DNA of 64,000 nt from a virus. Under the pieces are notes generated by a model, which ran no database searches, was not told the origin of the DNA, and saw nothing but the letters and a program-made list of their open reading frames with translations. The stretch is from positions 106,116-170,115 of IMG/VR virus record IMGVR_UViG_3300047378_000694. The stretch is one strand, 5' to 3'. Of this stretch, positions 28,801 to 39,500 are shown piece after piece (positions within the stretch are counted from its first letter, which is position 1; each line of letters begins with the position of its first letter). The translations under genes and the position numbers were made by a program.

Positions 28801-31800
28801 TGTATCTGGAATAATTTTTTTAATATCTGTATTACCGTTATCTAATAACATTCCGTTTTCATCAAATGTTGTCATTTCAACTAAATCACTATTTTTACCA
28901 GTAATTGCTAATTTGTTTTTACTAAAACTTACACTTGATCCAAACGCTTCGCATTTGTCGGTATACGGACTTCTAATATTTTGTTGTAGTTCATACACAT
29001 TATTTGAATTTTGTTTATATACATAAACTGTTCCTGCATCAGTGTCAACATCATCGTTGTAAGGTGCAGCAACGGCAATTTTTGTACCATCGTCGTTGAT
29101 ATCAAAATTCTTGCCCCAAGTTTCTCTTTTTAATACATCTTCGTCAAACGATTGAATAAATTTCCATCTATCTACTGGTTGGTGATAAACAGTTAATCTA
29201 CGTAATCCATTTACTGTTGAGCTAACAACAATTTTATCACCTAAAGTATCAATTGCAATTTTTTCACCAAAATTTTCTTCACCAGTGTCTAAGTCTCCGT
29301 CAAGATCCTGATCTCTATTTGGAACAAATCCTGTGTGTTCGATATCTTCACTTATTTTCCAACTTGCAATATCGGTTGGCAATTTTTGTCCTGTTGGTGT
29401 TGATGACGGTCTTTCAACTAGTGCTTCGTATAATTGTCCTTGATAGAAAACAATATCAGTTGTTCTATACTCTTCGTTTTGATCAAACACACCTTTATAA
29501 TTACGGTTGCGTGTCCAGCGCCAGTCTGTATCATATTCAAAGAAATACACTCGTCCTTGTCCTGCGCCAGTTGCACCAACAAATAATTTATAGATACCAT
29601 TACTAGTTTTTCTAATTTGTAAAGTTGTACCAAAATTTTCACTAGCATTTGGATCAGGACTTGTCATAACAATTTTTTGTTCATATTGACGGGTTTTGTC
29701 ATCAAGTTCGTAAATATAAATTACACCTTGATTACTCAATCCTGAAGATGTTCCAACTCCGGCAGGAATATAATATGCTGGTTCCCAATCTCTATTGTCG
29801 CTAGTTCCAATTGAACTACTATCACTTGCATCAGTGTGCCAATTGCTTACGTCATTTTTAGCACGCCACAAGGTACCTCTATCAACAACAATATCTCCTG
29901 TAAGATATGCTTCAGTAGGATCTAGTGTTCCTTTAAATTGTGATAGTGCATTATCGGCTAATGGTGCGCCAACTACAATAAACTTACTGTCAGGTGATAC
30001 AGCAACACTTGTTCCGTATCCACTATTGTCGTCAGTAGCATCAGTTGCTGACAGTATTTGATCATTTGTAAATGCAAAGGTTGGCGAGTTTCTACGCTTA
30101 ATTGTTGCAGTGCCTGTAAAATCTAAAGACGCATCGTTAGGATCTCCAGTGACTAAAGTTGTATTTGAATTGTTTATATCAGTTGATTTAGCAAATGTTG
30201 TATTAGCATTAGCATATTCTTGTTGCAAACTTACAATACTGTTATTTTCGTATACACTAAAGTTTCCAGTACCGTTGTTGTCAATCCATAATCTGTCTTT
30301 TTGATCTTTTTGTATATCTTCAATAAGATTATTTAAATCTTCAATGTTTGCAAATCTACGCTCAACAAATCTACTTAAACTTGCTCCGCCAACTCCACTA
30401 AAGCTATCATCTTCTTCTTCAAAATCAATTTCACCGTCAGTGGTTGATACTGCAAATGTAATAGTGTTTGCTAATACATCTGATACTTTATAGAATCCTT
30501 TAAAATTTGGAATACTTGAAAAAATACCAATTATATCGTCTTTGGCAATATTTTCAACTTGTCTATCAAGTGTAATTTTTACAGCAGATGATCCATCTGT
30601 GTTTGTAATATTAACAAATCCAGTAACCTCTAAATCACTTCTTGTGTGTTTTAGTACTGTCCATGATTGTTTGTCTTTTGTAATCCAAACATGTTTTCCA
30701 ATTTCAAGCTCGTCAATATTAATACTAGTAATATCGCTTCGAGATGTTACAATATATTCAACATCGTTGTTTCTTACATAGCCCGAATCTTTTGTATAGG
30801 TTGAAGTCGATGTTGTTGAAGATACGATAGTATGATCATAATCATCTGGAACTTTGTATCCTCCAGTACTAGGTATTTCAATAATTAAATCCGAACGCCC
30901 AATTGTTTTGCTTGCATTTAATTCATAAATCTGTGGTTCTAACTTATAATCTTTTTCAGTTAATTGATATTCAATTTCTGCAATATTTTCAATTGATCCA
31001 TATTGTCCTAGTCTAATTGCCCATTCTTCGTATAATTCGACACTGTCGTTGTCAGCACTACTAAGTGCATCAAATAATTTTGTTACACTATTTGAAGTAC
31101 CCTTTTCTTGTATAAATCCTTGATAGAATTTATATTGACTTACACTATCGGTAATAATGTTTTCTAAGTACTGTCGTTTTTGATAGCCAATCAAATGCTG
31201 TGCAAGACGTTGCTGTTCACTGTCAAAGTTATCAGTATCAAGATCATAAAAATCAGCAAATTGGTTTGCTTTGTAATCCCAATTTGGATAAATTTGAGAT
31301 ACAGGACGTTCATCTAATCTACGCCATTTGCTATCGTTAAATGTTTCTCCTGATGTATGATTTGCAAACGCACTATAATAAAATTCTTTATGCTTTACAA
31401 CGTCACTAACTCTATAATCTGAATTTGGAACCCATTGCATAACTTTAGCTTCGTCATAAAAGAATCCCGGAATTGATAAACTACCATTCCAGCCGTCTGT
31501 TCTATATCCAACAAGTTTTATTCTTTCTTGTCTAAATCCTGCTGACTTATCATAGATTGTATCGGCAAAGACTGTTTTGTTATCAAGTAAGACAGTGTGT
31601 TCTTTTTGTACTAACGGTAATTTAATTAAATAAATCGGTCTATCAGAATCAACTGTTCGTATAGTAAACGTATTGTCGTCGTTGCGGAAGATACTTGTAA
31701 CGCTGCTATCCATAAAGTTACCGCTACTATCAAGTATGTTTACATCATAAAATGCATCAAACAAATTATCAATTGTAAACTTATCACGTTTAAATTCTAC

Positions 31801-34800
31801 TTTATTTGCAGCTGGACTTATTGCTAATACAGTTTCGTTGTCCCAATTTTGTGTTGTAAAGAATAAAAACTCTTTTACAAGTAGCAAGAAATCTTCAGGT
31901 AATCCACTTTCAGGATTTAAATTTTCAAAATTCCATCCTTGTACTTTTAGATATTCTTCGTATCCTAATAAAAAGTCAACAACTTCTTGTTCTGTTTTAT
32001 AAATTGTACCATAAGGAATTGTAGTTTGATTATCTTTATCAAACATTTTTCTAATAATTGCATCTTTGCCGCCAGTTATTGGAAGTTCGGCAAGTTTAGT
32101 ATATTTTTCAATCTCAAAGGTTTCTTCACTCTCGTGACTAACTTTTGCTCTATAAAAATTATTTTCAAATCTTACAATAGTACCAATAACATAAGTTTGA
32201 TCAGAACTCCAATTAACAAAATCTTCACTAACGCCGCCAACATTAATTGCACTATCGCCATTACGATTCATATATGGATAAATTGTAAATGTTGGATTTA
32301 AAGTATCATATCCTCCAATAATATATCCATTTTGTGTTTTAGTAATAATTACACCTGACAATACTGCAATATCTTGTATTCCACTGGTGTTTAAAAATAT
32401 TTTGTAATTTTCATCAGGAACAAATACTGTAGTTTTGTTTAGTGGGCTACGACTATCAAGTAATAATTTTAATTTTGTTTTTTCTGCAAAGCCCCCGAGT
32501 TTTACAGATAATTGATTGTCAAGTCCGTTTACTATTGTTTGATAATTTGCATACTTGCTTTCTACAGACCATTTTACGTAGTTTGCAATATAATTTACAA
32601 GTCCACTAGTGTAAACTTGTGTTGTCTCATTTGCAATACTTGGAAACACTAGATCCTTTGTAGAAATTTGTTGGTTAGTTTCTGAGTAGACATAATTTCC
32701 AGCCATATCTTTTTTGATACGACTTGCATCAAACCCAAGTCCAAATACTTTACTAGGCTGTGTTAGTGTCCAGGCTTTTAGTAATCCAAATCTATATTCA
32801 CTACTATTTCTAAATGCTGATTCAACCGGTCCTTGGTCGCCGTAAGTAAAATCTTCAGACGATGCAGGTAGCAAAAATCCTTTAGCAATTCCGCTATCAA
32901 GCGGACTTTGTAGCTCGCCGCTGTCATTTACTGGAATAATACTTAATAGATTTGGCCTCATATATTTTGTTAATTGTACAGTTGCTTTGCCAGGTTCTTT
33001 AACAAACCCGTCTCTTAAATCTTGCCACAGCACTGTGTTAGAATATGTGTAAGGAGCAGGGCCGTATTGTGTTTCCCACCAGCTCGGCTTAATTGAAAAC
33101 CCTAACATCTCCCATGGATGAGTATGCGGACGATCGGTATCATAATGCTGTTTAAAGATTGCTCTCCAACCGCCGGGTAGACGATTACCATTTTCGTCTA
33201 CTGAATTACGATAGTTAAATGTAAACCCATTTGTGCCGTCCCAATTAGTATTTTCAGTATAGTTTGGATTTCCAGCAGCACTTAACCAGCTACTAAATTC
33301 ATCTAAGATCAATCCATCGATTGTTTCTTTTGTAACATTTGTATCTCTATATGTTCCGCCGATAAATTCATGTATGTTTAGATATTCAGGATTATAAGGC
33401 TGTTTACAGTTGTTGTAAATACGTTTTTCAAGTTCAAGTAATAAGTCATCTCTGTAATCGCCAAATTCAACTGTATAGCTACCATCGTGTCCTACAATAA
33501 CATTTTGTGTGCCTAGTGCATTAGTAATGACAGTTCGCTCAGGAGTATATAGTGGATACAACCCTAATTTAGTAGGAGTTGGAGGAACATAACATCCGTT
33601 TGTATTTTCATATTCATATACAACTATGTCTTGTCCTACAGTTGGGTTAGTGTACTTAATGAAGCCATCTTCAAATGTATAATCAACATTGTGTAATTTT
33701 TGTTCATCATTAACATATACCAATACTGCTGTTTTACCTAATTTTGTTAAAGTAAAGTTTGAAAAACTAGTTGGTAGATATGCAGTTTCGTTGTATTCAA
33801 CTGTATTTGTTGTTGCTGTTGATGCATTAATTGGAATCACATCAGATGAAAAGAAAGGCGCCGACTCTGTTTTATCTTTATTCAGCGTATTCATAATCAA
33901 ATCAACATGTTGTCTTGCATCACCATGAAATCCTGTTCGAGATGCTTCGTATAAAAATGCACGTTTAAATCGGCTGTATTCTTTTGAAGCGTATTGAATA
34001 GACTTCATAATGTTTGCTTCTTTGTCAACAATATGATAAGCTGCTAGATTAAACGGTCCACTGTGTTTAACAAACTGAGTACCAAAAGAACTTTGTGTTT
34101 TTGGAAAAAGATCTCTTAGATTGGTGTTTCCAGGAGCTTGTCCTCTTCCGCTGGATCCAAGATTTTCAAGTATAGTATTAACATGCTTTGTAACCTCGCC
34201 TAGAGTAAAAGTAGTTAAATTTTCATTTAACGGATTGCTCTCTAAATTTTGAGGAATTTCATAATACCCATTTAAATTTTTAGTTGCAGCACTGTAGCAT
34301 TTAAGAGTTACAATACTTTCACTTGTTAAATTTTTAAGAAATCTAACACGCTTGTAAGGCACACTATTTTCAACTACGTAATCTGTATCTTGTATCTTAC
34401 GTTTTCCGTTAACATAAACTTTTACAATTAAATCAGTTAAATTATTACTATCATTAAACATATCAATGTCAAAGTTATTTAATTGACTGTTGTATTGTCT
34501 AATTACTGCTTGACGTGATTTAAATTTAGTTTTAGTCCATACATTTTTATATTCATAATTTCCATTAGGATCAAATAATTTAAAAAATCCACTATCAGTT
34601 TTTGCATTTATTTTATTTTGTATTTCGTCTTGATAATTCCAAGTATCTGTATGATAATTAAAATCAAAAACAATATCGCCAAAGTTGTTTATACTTTCGT
34701 ATGCAAGCGGAAATCCTAGTTCTGTATCGTTTGTACCTGTGCCAATTCTATAAGAAAATAATTTTGTTCCTGTAAAACTCGATGCTAGATATTGTGTTTT

Positions 34801-36582
34801 ATCGCCGTAGCTATTACCGTTGGTATCAAACAAATCAAAATGCGGCTGTTCGTTTACTTTTGTTTTTTCCTGTCCCGGTATCCATTTATTATCGTGATAG
34901 TGATACATTTTACCAGCATTAACATTACCTTGTTTTACTAATACCGTATCTCCTTGTGATGGTGTTGTATCACTAGTTTCAATTAAAGCAATTTGTCTAT
35001 TTTTTACAGTGCCGGTACCAAAAAGAATAAACTTAACTTCATAAATTTTTCCGTTTACTGTTATGTCAGGATCTGCTGAAAACAACACACGCATACCGTT
35101 GGTTACTTCTACTCCGTCAATTATATAACCTCCGGAACCTTCGATTGTACTAAACGCATCTTTTGTAAATGTATCGATTAAATCAACATTTGTTTTTGCA
35201 AGATTTCCGTGATTGTATAATTGTAATCCGGCCTTATATTCAATAATTGGACGTTTAGCTCTTGCAGTTTCATCAAACTTTATAGGTAGTCCGTTGGCTA
35301 CAAAACTCGATTCAATGATATCTCGGTGGAACCAACGATTGTATCTACTCCATGGATTTCTATCAGGACTAGCACGGTTAATACAAATGTAATCTTTTAC
35401 TGATAAAAATGCTGATGCATCTTCATAAGGATATTTGTCAAATCCAAACTCTTCTCCGTCAAAGGGTACCTCTTTTGTAGATGTAAATGTAGTTGGAATT
35501 TCAAGGTCTTGTTCGTTTACTAATTGTATACTGCTGCCAACACCTTCAACAAAATAATACCCTGAAGCATATTTTGTAGGAGTAACTTCACCTTGAAAAT
35601 AAACTTTCATACCATTACTAAGGTTTATAGTATCGTTTTCGTATGTTTCCATTCCAAGTATTTCTGTCTCAACGTTAATTTGAGAGTTTTCAACTATATT
35701 ATAAAAACTAAAAATTCCAGTTAAGTTTGCATTATTTTGACTTAGATAAAATAGTGTGTCCGGTACTTCGTCTGGTACAACAAAAACAATTTTACCCTGT
35801 TCAATAAAAGTATCTTGTGTTTCAATATAAGTGCCTTCTTCATTTACTTTATATTTTGTAATACCAGTGTTATATAGTGTACTAACATTTTCAGCGTCAA
35901 CTTGTAGTAAAGGATCGTTGTCAACAAAAGCAATGTTGCTTGCTATACTAAAAGGATGCCCAGGACAATCGATAACAAATTCGTATGTCTGTCCTTTGTA
36001 TAACTTGATGCTCGGATTCTTTGTAATACCGTCTGGCGTAAACAAATAACTTTCGACTTGATCGTCTTGTCCTAAAACAATATTGTAAACACTGGTTGTA
36101 TTTCTTGTTCGTCCTGCAATACCTACTGGTTCGGGTCCAAGCGGTAACCAAAAATATTCTCTAAAGTTTGTAAACTTATCCCAATCAATCTGCGGATCCC
36201 AGCTATAAGATTGCTGACTATTTAAAGCACTATGATTTGTACTAGCACCTTTGAATGTTTTTACCATTCCCATATAATCATTGTAGGTTGCAAAAAAATC
36301 TACATTATCAAGCTCGTCTTTGTAAACAATGCTTGATTCAAATTGATAATTTTCTCTGTCAGTTGAAATGTCAGGTAAGAAATTGTCTGTTACAACAGTC
36401 GACGGACTATTGCGTCGACCAACATATGCATCAAGTTTTTCAACAACACCCTCTGATATCATCGAGTCAATAGTTGACTGTATAAATTTTGAGTTTGTTT
36501 CGGTTCTGAAATACCTAGGAAGAAGATTTTTAGCCGAACGTTTGGTGTCGCCTACTGGCAAGGGATAATCTTGGTTTTCCAT
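22837..36582 (-). CDS. Giant baseplate/virion structural protein (4581 residues)
   Basis: This single frame of 13.7 kb is among the largest phage proteins. The N-terminus (LLPRYFRTETNSKFIQSTID, then SYSWDPQIDWDKFTNFREY) matches the very large structural proteins found after gp6 in cyanophages, the place where T4 has genes 7-10. It is therefore probably a baseplate wedge component that also replaces or carries peripheral parts. Four short W/Y-rich modules resemble chitin-binding CBM5/12 domains (around residues 1452-1490, 1714-1760, 2214-2250 and 2364-2397). Five FG-GAP-like blades lie between about 2180 and 2600. Glycine-rich GNGYKTAPSIEIEDV and GSGFYDTPAVTISG repeats follow near 2960-3350. 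The start overlaps the gp6 stop by one base. No frameshift is seen along its length. Confidence 0.8.
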   Translation of the reverse strand: MENQDYPLPVGDTKRSAKNLLPRYFRTETNSKFIQSTIDSMISEGVVEKLDAYVGRRNSPSTVVTDNFLPDISTDRENYQFESSIVYKDELDNVDFFATYNDYMGMVKTFKGASTNHSALNSQQSYSWDPQIDWDKFTNFREYFWLPLGPEPVGIAGRTRNTTSVYNIVLGQDDQVESYLFTPDGITKNPSIKLYKGQTYEFVIDCPGHPFSIASNIAFVDNDPLLQVDAENVSTLYNTGITKYKVNEEGTYIETQDTFIEQGKIVFVVPDEVPDTLFYLSQNNANLTGIFSFYNIVENSQINVETEILGMETYENDTINLSNGMKVYFQGEVTPTKYASGYYFVEGVGSSIQLVNEQDLEIPTTFTSTKEVPFDGEEFGFDKYPYEDASAFLSVKDYICINRASPDRNPWSRYNRWFHRDIIESSFVANGLPIKFDETARAKRPIIEYKAGLQLYNHGNLAKTNVDLIDTFTKDAFSTIEGSGGYIIDGVEVTNGMRVLFSADPDITVNGKIYEVKFILFGTGTVKNRQIALIETSDTTPSQGDTVLVKQGNVNAGKMYHYHDNKWIPGQEKTKVNEQPHFDLFDTNGNSYGDKTQYLASSFTGTKLFSYRIGTGTNDTELGFPLAYESINNFGDIVFDFNYHTDTWNYQDEIQNKINAKTDSGFFKLFDPNGNYEYKNVWTKTKFKSRQAVIRQYNSQLNNFDIDMFNDSNNLTDLIVKVYVNGKRKIQDTDYVVENSVPYKRVRFLKNLTSESIVTLKCYSAATKNLNGYYEIPQNLESNPLNENLTTFTLGEVTKHVNTILENLGSSGRGQAPGNTNLRDLFPKTQSSFGTQFVKHSGPFNLAAYHIVDKEANIMKSIQYASKEYSRFKRAFLYEASRTGFHGDARQHVDLIMNTLNKDKTESAPFFSSDVIPINASTATTNTVEYNETAYLPTSFSNFTLTKLGKTAVLVYVNDEQKLHNVDYTFEDGFIKYTNPTVGQDIVVYEYENTNGCYVPPTPTKLGLYPLYTPERTVITNALGTQNVIVGHDGSYTVEFGDYRDDLLLELEKRIYNNCKQPYNPEYLNIHEFIGGTYRDTNVTKETIDGLILDEFSSWLSAAGNPNYTENTNWDGTNGFTFNYRNSVDENGNRLPGGWRAIFKQHYDTDRPHTHPWEMLGFSIKPSWWETQYGPAPYTYSNTVLWQDLRDGFVKEPGKATVQLTKYMRPNLLSIIPVNDSGELQSPLDSGIAKGFLLPASSEDFTYGDQGPVESAFRNSSEYRFGLLKAWTLTQPSKVFGLGFDASRIKKDMAGNYVYSETNQQISTKDLVFPSIANETTQVYTSGLVNYIANYVKWSVESKYANYQTIVNGLDNQLSVKLGGFAEKTKLKLLLDSRSPLNKTTVFVPDENYKIFLNTSGIQDIAVLSGVIITKTQNGYIIGGYDTLNPTFTIYPYMNRNGDSAINVGGVSEDFVNWSSDQTYVIGTIVRFENNFYRAKVSHESEETFEIEKYTKLAELPITGGKDAIIRKMFDKDNQTTIPYGTIYKTEQEVVDFLLGYEEYLKVQGWNFENLNPESGLPEDFLLLVKEFLFFTTQNWDNETVLAISPAANKVEFKRDKFTIDNLFDAFYDVNILDSSGNFMDSSVTSIFRNDDNTFTIRTVDSDRPIYLIKLPLVQKEHTVLLDNKTVFADTIYDKSAGFRQERIKLVGYRTDGWNGSLSIPGFFYDEAKVMQWVPNSDYRVSDVVKHKEFYYSAFANHTSGETFNDSKWRRLDERPVSQIYPNWDYKANQFADFYDLDTDNFDSEQQRLAQHLIGYQKRQYLENIITDSVSQYKFYQGFIQEKGTSNSVTKLFDALSSADNDSVELYEEWAIRLGQYGSIENIAEIEYQLTEKDYKLEPQIYELNASKTIGRSDLIIEIPSTGGYKVPDDYDHTIVSSTTSTSTYTKDSGYVRNNDVEYIVTSRSDITSINIDELEIGKHVWITKDKQSWTVLKHTRSDLEVTGFVNITNTDGSSAVKITLDRQVENIAKDDIIGIFSSIPNFKGFYKVSDVLANTITFAVSTTDGEIDFEEEDDSFSGVGGASLSRFVERRFANIEDLNNLIEDIQKDQKDRLWIDNNGTGNFSVYENNSIVSLQQEYANANTTFAKSTDINNSNTTLVTGDPNDASLDFTGTATIKRRNSPTFAFTNDQILSATDATDDNSGYGTSVAVSPDSKFIVVGAPLADNALSQFKGTLDPTEAYLTGDIVVDRGTLWRAKNDVSNWHTDASDSSSIGTSDNRDWEPAYYIPAGVGTSSGLSNQGVIYIYELDDKTRQYEQKIVMTSPDPNASENFGTTLQIRKTSNGIYKLFVGATGAGQGRVYFFEYDTDWRWTRNRNYKGVFDQNEEYRTTDIVFYQGQLYEALVERPSSTPTGQKLPTDIASWKISEDIEHTGFVPNRDQDLDGDLDTGEENFGEKIAIDTLGDKIVVSSTVNGLRRLTVYHQPVDRWKFIQSFDEDVLKRETWGKNFDINDDGTKIAVAAPYNDDVDTDAGTVYVYKQNSNNVYELQQNIRSPYTDKCEAFGSSVSFSKNKLAITGKNSDLVEMTTFDENGMLLDNGNTDIKKIIPDTGRIILFQEINDLYVYAEDVDYSRNTATHEMENIVLNDNHLYLNIPTIVATAMPRPYNNDPRYVTSPNPGLLVDFSFATGKNTWSELTTQIAKPNIEQLQQVFLYAKDTADIIQRLDVIDPRQGKIAGPAEQELSFKTWYDPATYSSSSDTSDVIVDVQSNWTDRYVGKLWWNLKEASWYNPYQGNSQYRTNTFNKLLPNSRIQVCEWVETNLLPSEWNAQTGTTAGYTKGISGTALYDDDTVSSKQVYDRTKQGFTTKYYYWVENAQIVPRVAGRSLSCESISNLIADPAGTGYRFVSLLENNKFALYNCKNLVQETNTILHFRKEKDTTINVPIHREYDLMTEGLDLSMPNASIEQKWIDSLIGYDNVGNPVPDITLSDTKKYGVLNQPRQSMFINRVEAVKQFVDRINSVFVKNLIVDNYDISKLLLVDPLPLAAEGNFDRQIDTVSELQFVGTAKNTQAVLTPVVEFGKITGVTINNPGNGYKTAPSIEIEDVTGKNAEIISTINSNGQITSVTVKDQGYDYTPTTFLKVRPFSVLVTADETIGGRWTIYIYNKTTAAWERTDNQSFDTTKYWNYADWYAPGYSESTVIHQVIDGSYQLFGLDNSIGDVVKIKNIGTGGWLLLKKTDNQDTEDYTINYDTVGRENGTIKLLDVIYNYTTETTGYDAGVYDTTFYDREPVNELRNIIDAIKTNIFVSDLAVEYNKLFFASVRYVLSEQDNVDWVFKSSFLRAKHNVGDLTQKVAYQNDNLENYQDYINEVKPFKTKVREYISAYQKIEPTQSIISDFDLPPSYIGGKITPSAAKFNNNEVTNLWEKYFTYPYKNWVDNNTYEIIRIDVADGGSGFYDTPAVTISGESGITAKAYVAKGKVKSIEILNKGSRVLSAPTITVSGNQSNDGTSVRATAVLGNPNVRSTHMTVKFDRISGKKYFETIDKTETFAGTGAQEIFTLQWPINQNITTYSVLLNNVELLDTEYSVVNKLDTTKGYDRYIGEITLVTEPKIDDTLVVKYKKDTALLHAADRIFYEYDPTTGMPGKEFSQLMTGVEYEGALYDSFDFGGEQGFGVGGFSDLPWDTFDNTYDDEIIKLDGSTNIITLSSPLESGVEYNLYLNGVRLDDPQYDGSTITANKNAVMATITGDGVQTEIDINGAFSTTADDEIIIRKQSSDGSFSPVGSTFDTALQGGALDRTTATGIPSGEITVDGDGFFTPTNSGGPEELVPGTVTDTLDLQVYTRQNDGQAQINVAHYIFDGSTREFAYPEKPFGEDNVVVMLDKVVLRTDTYSNDYSLESVFIDSDIDINVGSIITVMTFGANGNSLIDSKTIEINEFDLQDSSAIQSDNWRFVTAADYSSDASCIVILNGSVQTEGSDYFLNTSNTTEPADKLVIEISGGRVRLDQGNVIQYAVYDSGITSYSQINNDYSWSNGTGNYWNFTDTFTPINDLPLGHNLLVFGDEDILSPGYSIRFTTTSSLSYDIDGWQFANLSSVAKIDFMVYVNDVRLDVSQWSWDNVNARITLLNTNVAPAGSKLDIYCLQNADYYFIDTALTFTTLDGSTAFDMESQVTVGEPLLLVSGATSTRFEPIVKSVNGNTVVVQSMAKDIRDEFIADEDFYVTADSTAVKISEVEFIDSDSISINPEIYDDLFTTYRAMHFSNHDINQFRRFTYDVLTETVVNENTDEFARRNLLSSGIVQLESAAAGAQYVWVVKNKRLLHPIVDYEVMENLNAVRLKDIVNENDRIQVMHWAAPVSSDKFGYRIFRDMLGRTHYKRLSKENSYMIANPVSPYDNKIVLVDATGIQEPDIVLNLPGIIWIDGERIEYFAVQENTLSQLRRGTLGTGVKDLHAAGDIAYGQGSAETIDYRDTYSVYRDRADGSNQIVDLGFDIDNANEIEVFVGGRKLSKVDISVYNKTLAQDSPEADQTQTKEYEVVTVGGNKYIQFTTTPAVDTEIRVVKRTGKKWIAAGETLRNSNSAIARFIRGATIELPK

Positions 36583-39500
36583 TAATAACTGCTGCCTCCG
36601 CTCGAGCTACTTGTACTTACTACTACTTCGGCTTGACTTCCAACAGTTTGTCCTGTTTGCTCAGCTGAAGTTACAATAGCACCATCTGCTTTTAATCTAT
36701 CAGCTGTGATTGCTGTGATTATTTCAACATTATCAACAGTTGCACCGCTGATAAAAATTTCGTCGTTTTCACTTCTTACTTCAAACAAACTGCCAAATGT
36801 ATCTGTTGCTGAATCAGGTACAAGAACAATACTATTTAAATTAGGCGCTAGTTGTTGCATAATATATGCACTTAGTTCGCTCCAATAAAAAGTATCGCCA
36901 AATTCCCAATTTTCTAAAGCAAAGAATCGATTTGTTGCTTCAATAACTTGTGTTTTGATATCTTGATCATTAACAACACGGGCAGAATTTTTTACTACCT
37001 TCATTGTAGCTTGCAATCCTGGTTTAGCTTTTTTTCCAAATAAAACTTTAAATTTAACTGGATGATATATAACTTCGTCGCTAATTGATTTAATTTTGTT
37101 GATATCAGTGCCGTAATTTCTATAAAGTTGATCGGAACTTTGAGGAAGTGGTTCAGTTTCAAGTGTGCCTGCAAGGTATTGTCTATAGTTTGTATCATAT
37201 GTTTTTGTTAAAAGATATGTGTCCATAATATTACTACTACTTGGATCAATTCTAGCATTTTCATCACTAGCATGTGCATATTGGAATTTTAATCCACTAC
37301 GTCCTTCGTATGCTTTATAATTAAAAACTTGTGTTCGTGTTCTGTTTGTACTATCAATTTTTAAAAATGCATCATTTGCAATTACATAATAAATTGGATT
37401 ATTTGGTGTAGTTACACTAGCTGCTGCTTCAGATTGTACAACTAAAATATTTTCTGTAGTTTGATCTACATAACTATAAAACTCGTTGTCATCGTTTGCT
37501 TTTTTTACAAATACATATTTGTTAGTATCACCAACTGATATAGGTGCAACAATATCGTTAAAAATTTGTGGATTATCAACTACACCATCATCATCGCTAT
37601 CAAAAAATACTACTTCAACTTTTTTACTATTTACATACCCAATGCCGTCTGTAAATTCTGCACTTACTGCCCACGGATAGTCAACTGTAAAAGGCAACAA
37701 GCCGCCGGTTGACGCTAAATCTTTATTAATGTTTAATACACTAATTTTATCTCGAACAATTTCACCGGTTTTACTGTCATATATTTTTTTACTTTTTTCA
37801 AAAAAGAATCTTACTTCATTATCGCTTTCAAATACATAACGTAGCGATCTACTTGTAATAGTGTAATCAACTCCATTTGTTTCAAATAAGAATAACCAAC
37901 TTCGGTCCAATGACTGTTGTGTAGAATCTCCTGATAGTGCATACGACCATGTGTCGTTTACATTTAAGTTTTCTTGTGTTACTACCTGCCAGCGACGATT
38001 GTTAGTGTCGTATCTTAATCCTACTGTTCTGTATGCAAACAATTGGTTAACTAAAGAATTTTTAACTTCATTGATTAAATCTCTAGTAAATTTTGGTTTT
38101 ACACTATTAATTACTGCACCTGCTGGAATTGCATCGTTAAGAACAATTCCGCCTAAGCCTGTTGCTGATAATTCGTTACCGCCGTTTGTAACACTTATTA
38201 CCTTTGTCCAAAGATATGTTACAGCGCCTTCGTGATCTGGAAGACCTTGCATTAATTTGTTATTATCAGTTTTCATAAAATGATAACCCGATGGTGCTGT
38301 AAATTTAATTAGTGCGCCAGGCTCAATGTATCTAAAAACTCCTTCGGTAAACGAAGAAACTATATATTTAAATGCAGTAGTATCATTTTCATTATTAGCG
38401 TCAACTACAAATCCACTACTGCGATTAGTGTCCTGTGTTGTTTGCTGCCAAACAATATTTAAATCTGTATAATCTTGATCTGTAAATTGATCATAATAAA
38501 AATTGCGTGTATTTTTATCCTGCAATAATGGCTCAATTGTATTTGCTACAATTCCTTCAACATCAGTTTTTGTAACAAAACTAAATTTTGTTTTTTCTTC
38601 TTGGTAATCTTTGTAGACTACACCATCAGTGCCAAATAAATTTGTTGAACTGTACTTGCCAGTGCTATCACGCAGATCATAGTATCTATTAATGCCGCTG
38701 CTGGTTCTATTAACACTCTTTACTTTAATAATATTTTGACTTATTCCAAGAGGTCCAAGATTATAATCTTCTGCTGTAATTAAACGATTCTGTGTATAAT
38801 ATGTACTAGGTGCATTGTCTTTAATACTTTGTGTTGTTTCGCTACTGGATGCAGTTGCTACTGATTGTTTTAAACTACAAAGCATTGTAAGAGTTTCGTT
38901 TTTGCCATTTGCACTTATATACGGAATTGAAATTTTAATGTTTTGTACATTATTTGGAAAAATTGTATAGTCAAGATTTGCACTTGTTCTGTAGTAAGAT
39001 CTAAAATTGCCTTTAGGAAGATTACCAAATACACCATCAGCAAAAATTAAATTTATGCGGTCATTTGTTCTTGATAGCACACTGTAGATATTTTTAATTT
39101 TTTTACTAACACTATTATAAATTACATTGTTGCCTTCGACAGCATCGACCTTTGTCCAAAGATCTTGTTCTTGTCCACTACTATCTAAACTATATAACCA
39201 TACATCAGTATCGTTTACATTTGCAGCATCAACTTCAACTGTTTGATTTGGTGTTGGTAAATCAATTTGAAAATCGCCACGCTGCAAGCTACCTTGTCTA
39301 AAATGAATAAAAAATCCAGTGTTTGCACTGCCGGCACCTTGTCCGTTGTCTTTGTATAAAAACGAAAATTTATTTCCAACACGAGGTGCTTCTTCAACAA
39401 TATCATTTTTGTCAATGTCTGCGCCAACTGCTTCAAAATCTAAATTAGTTCCGTTTATCACTTTACTAAAACTATAAACAGGAAATGATTCTGGAGATGA

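Noticed and set aside
22837-36582. Several plus-strand frames of 60-117 codons inside the giant gene (for example 29253-29606)
   Set aside because: No ribosome sites, no family resemblance, and the minus-strand frame is unbroken and has clear structural motifs.
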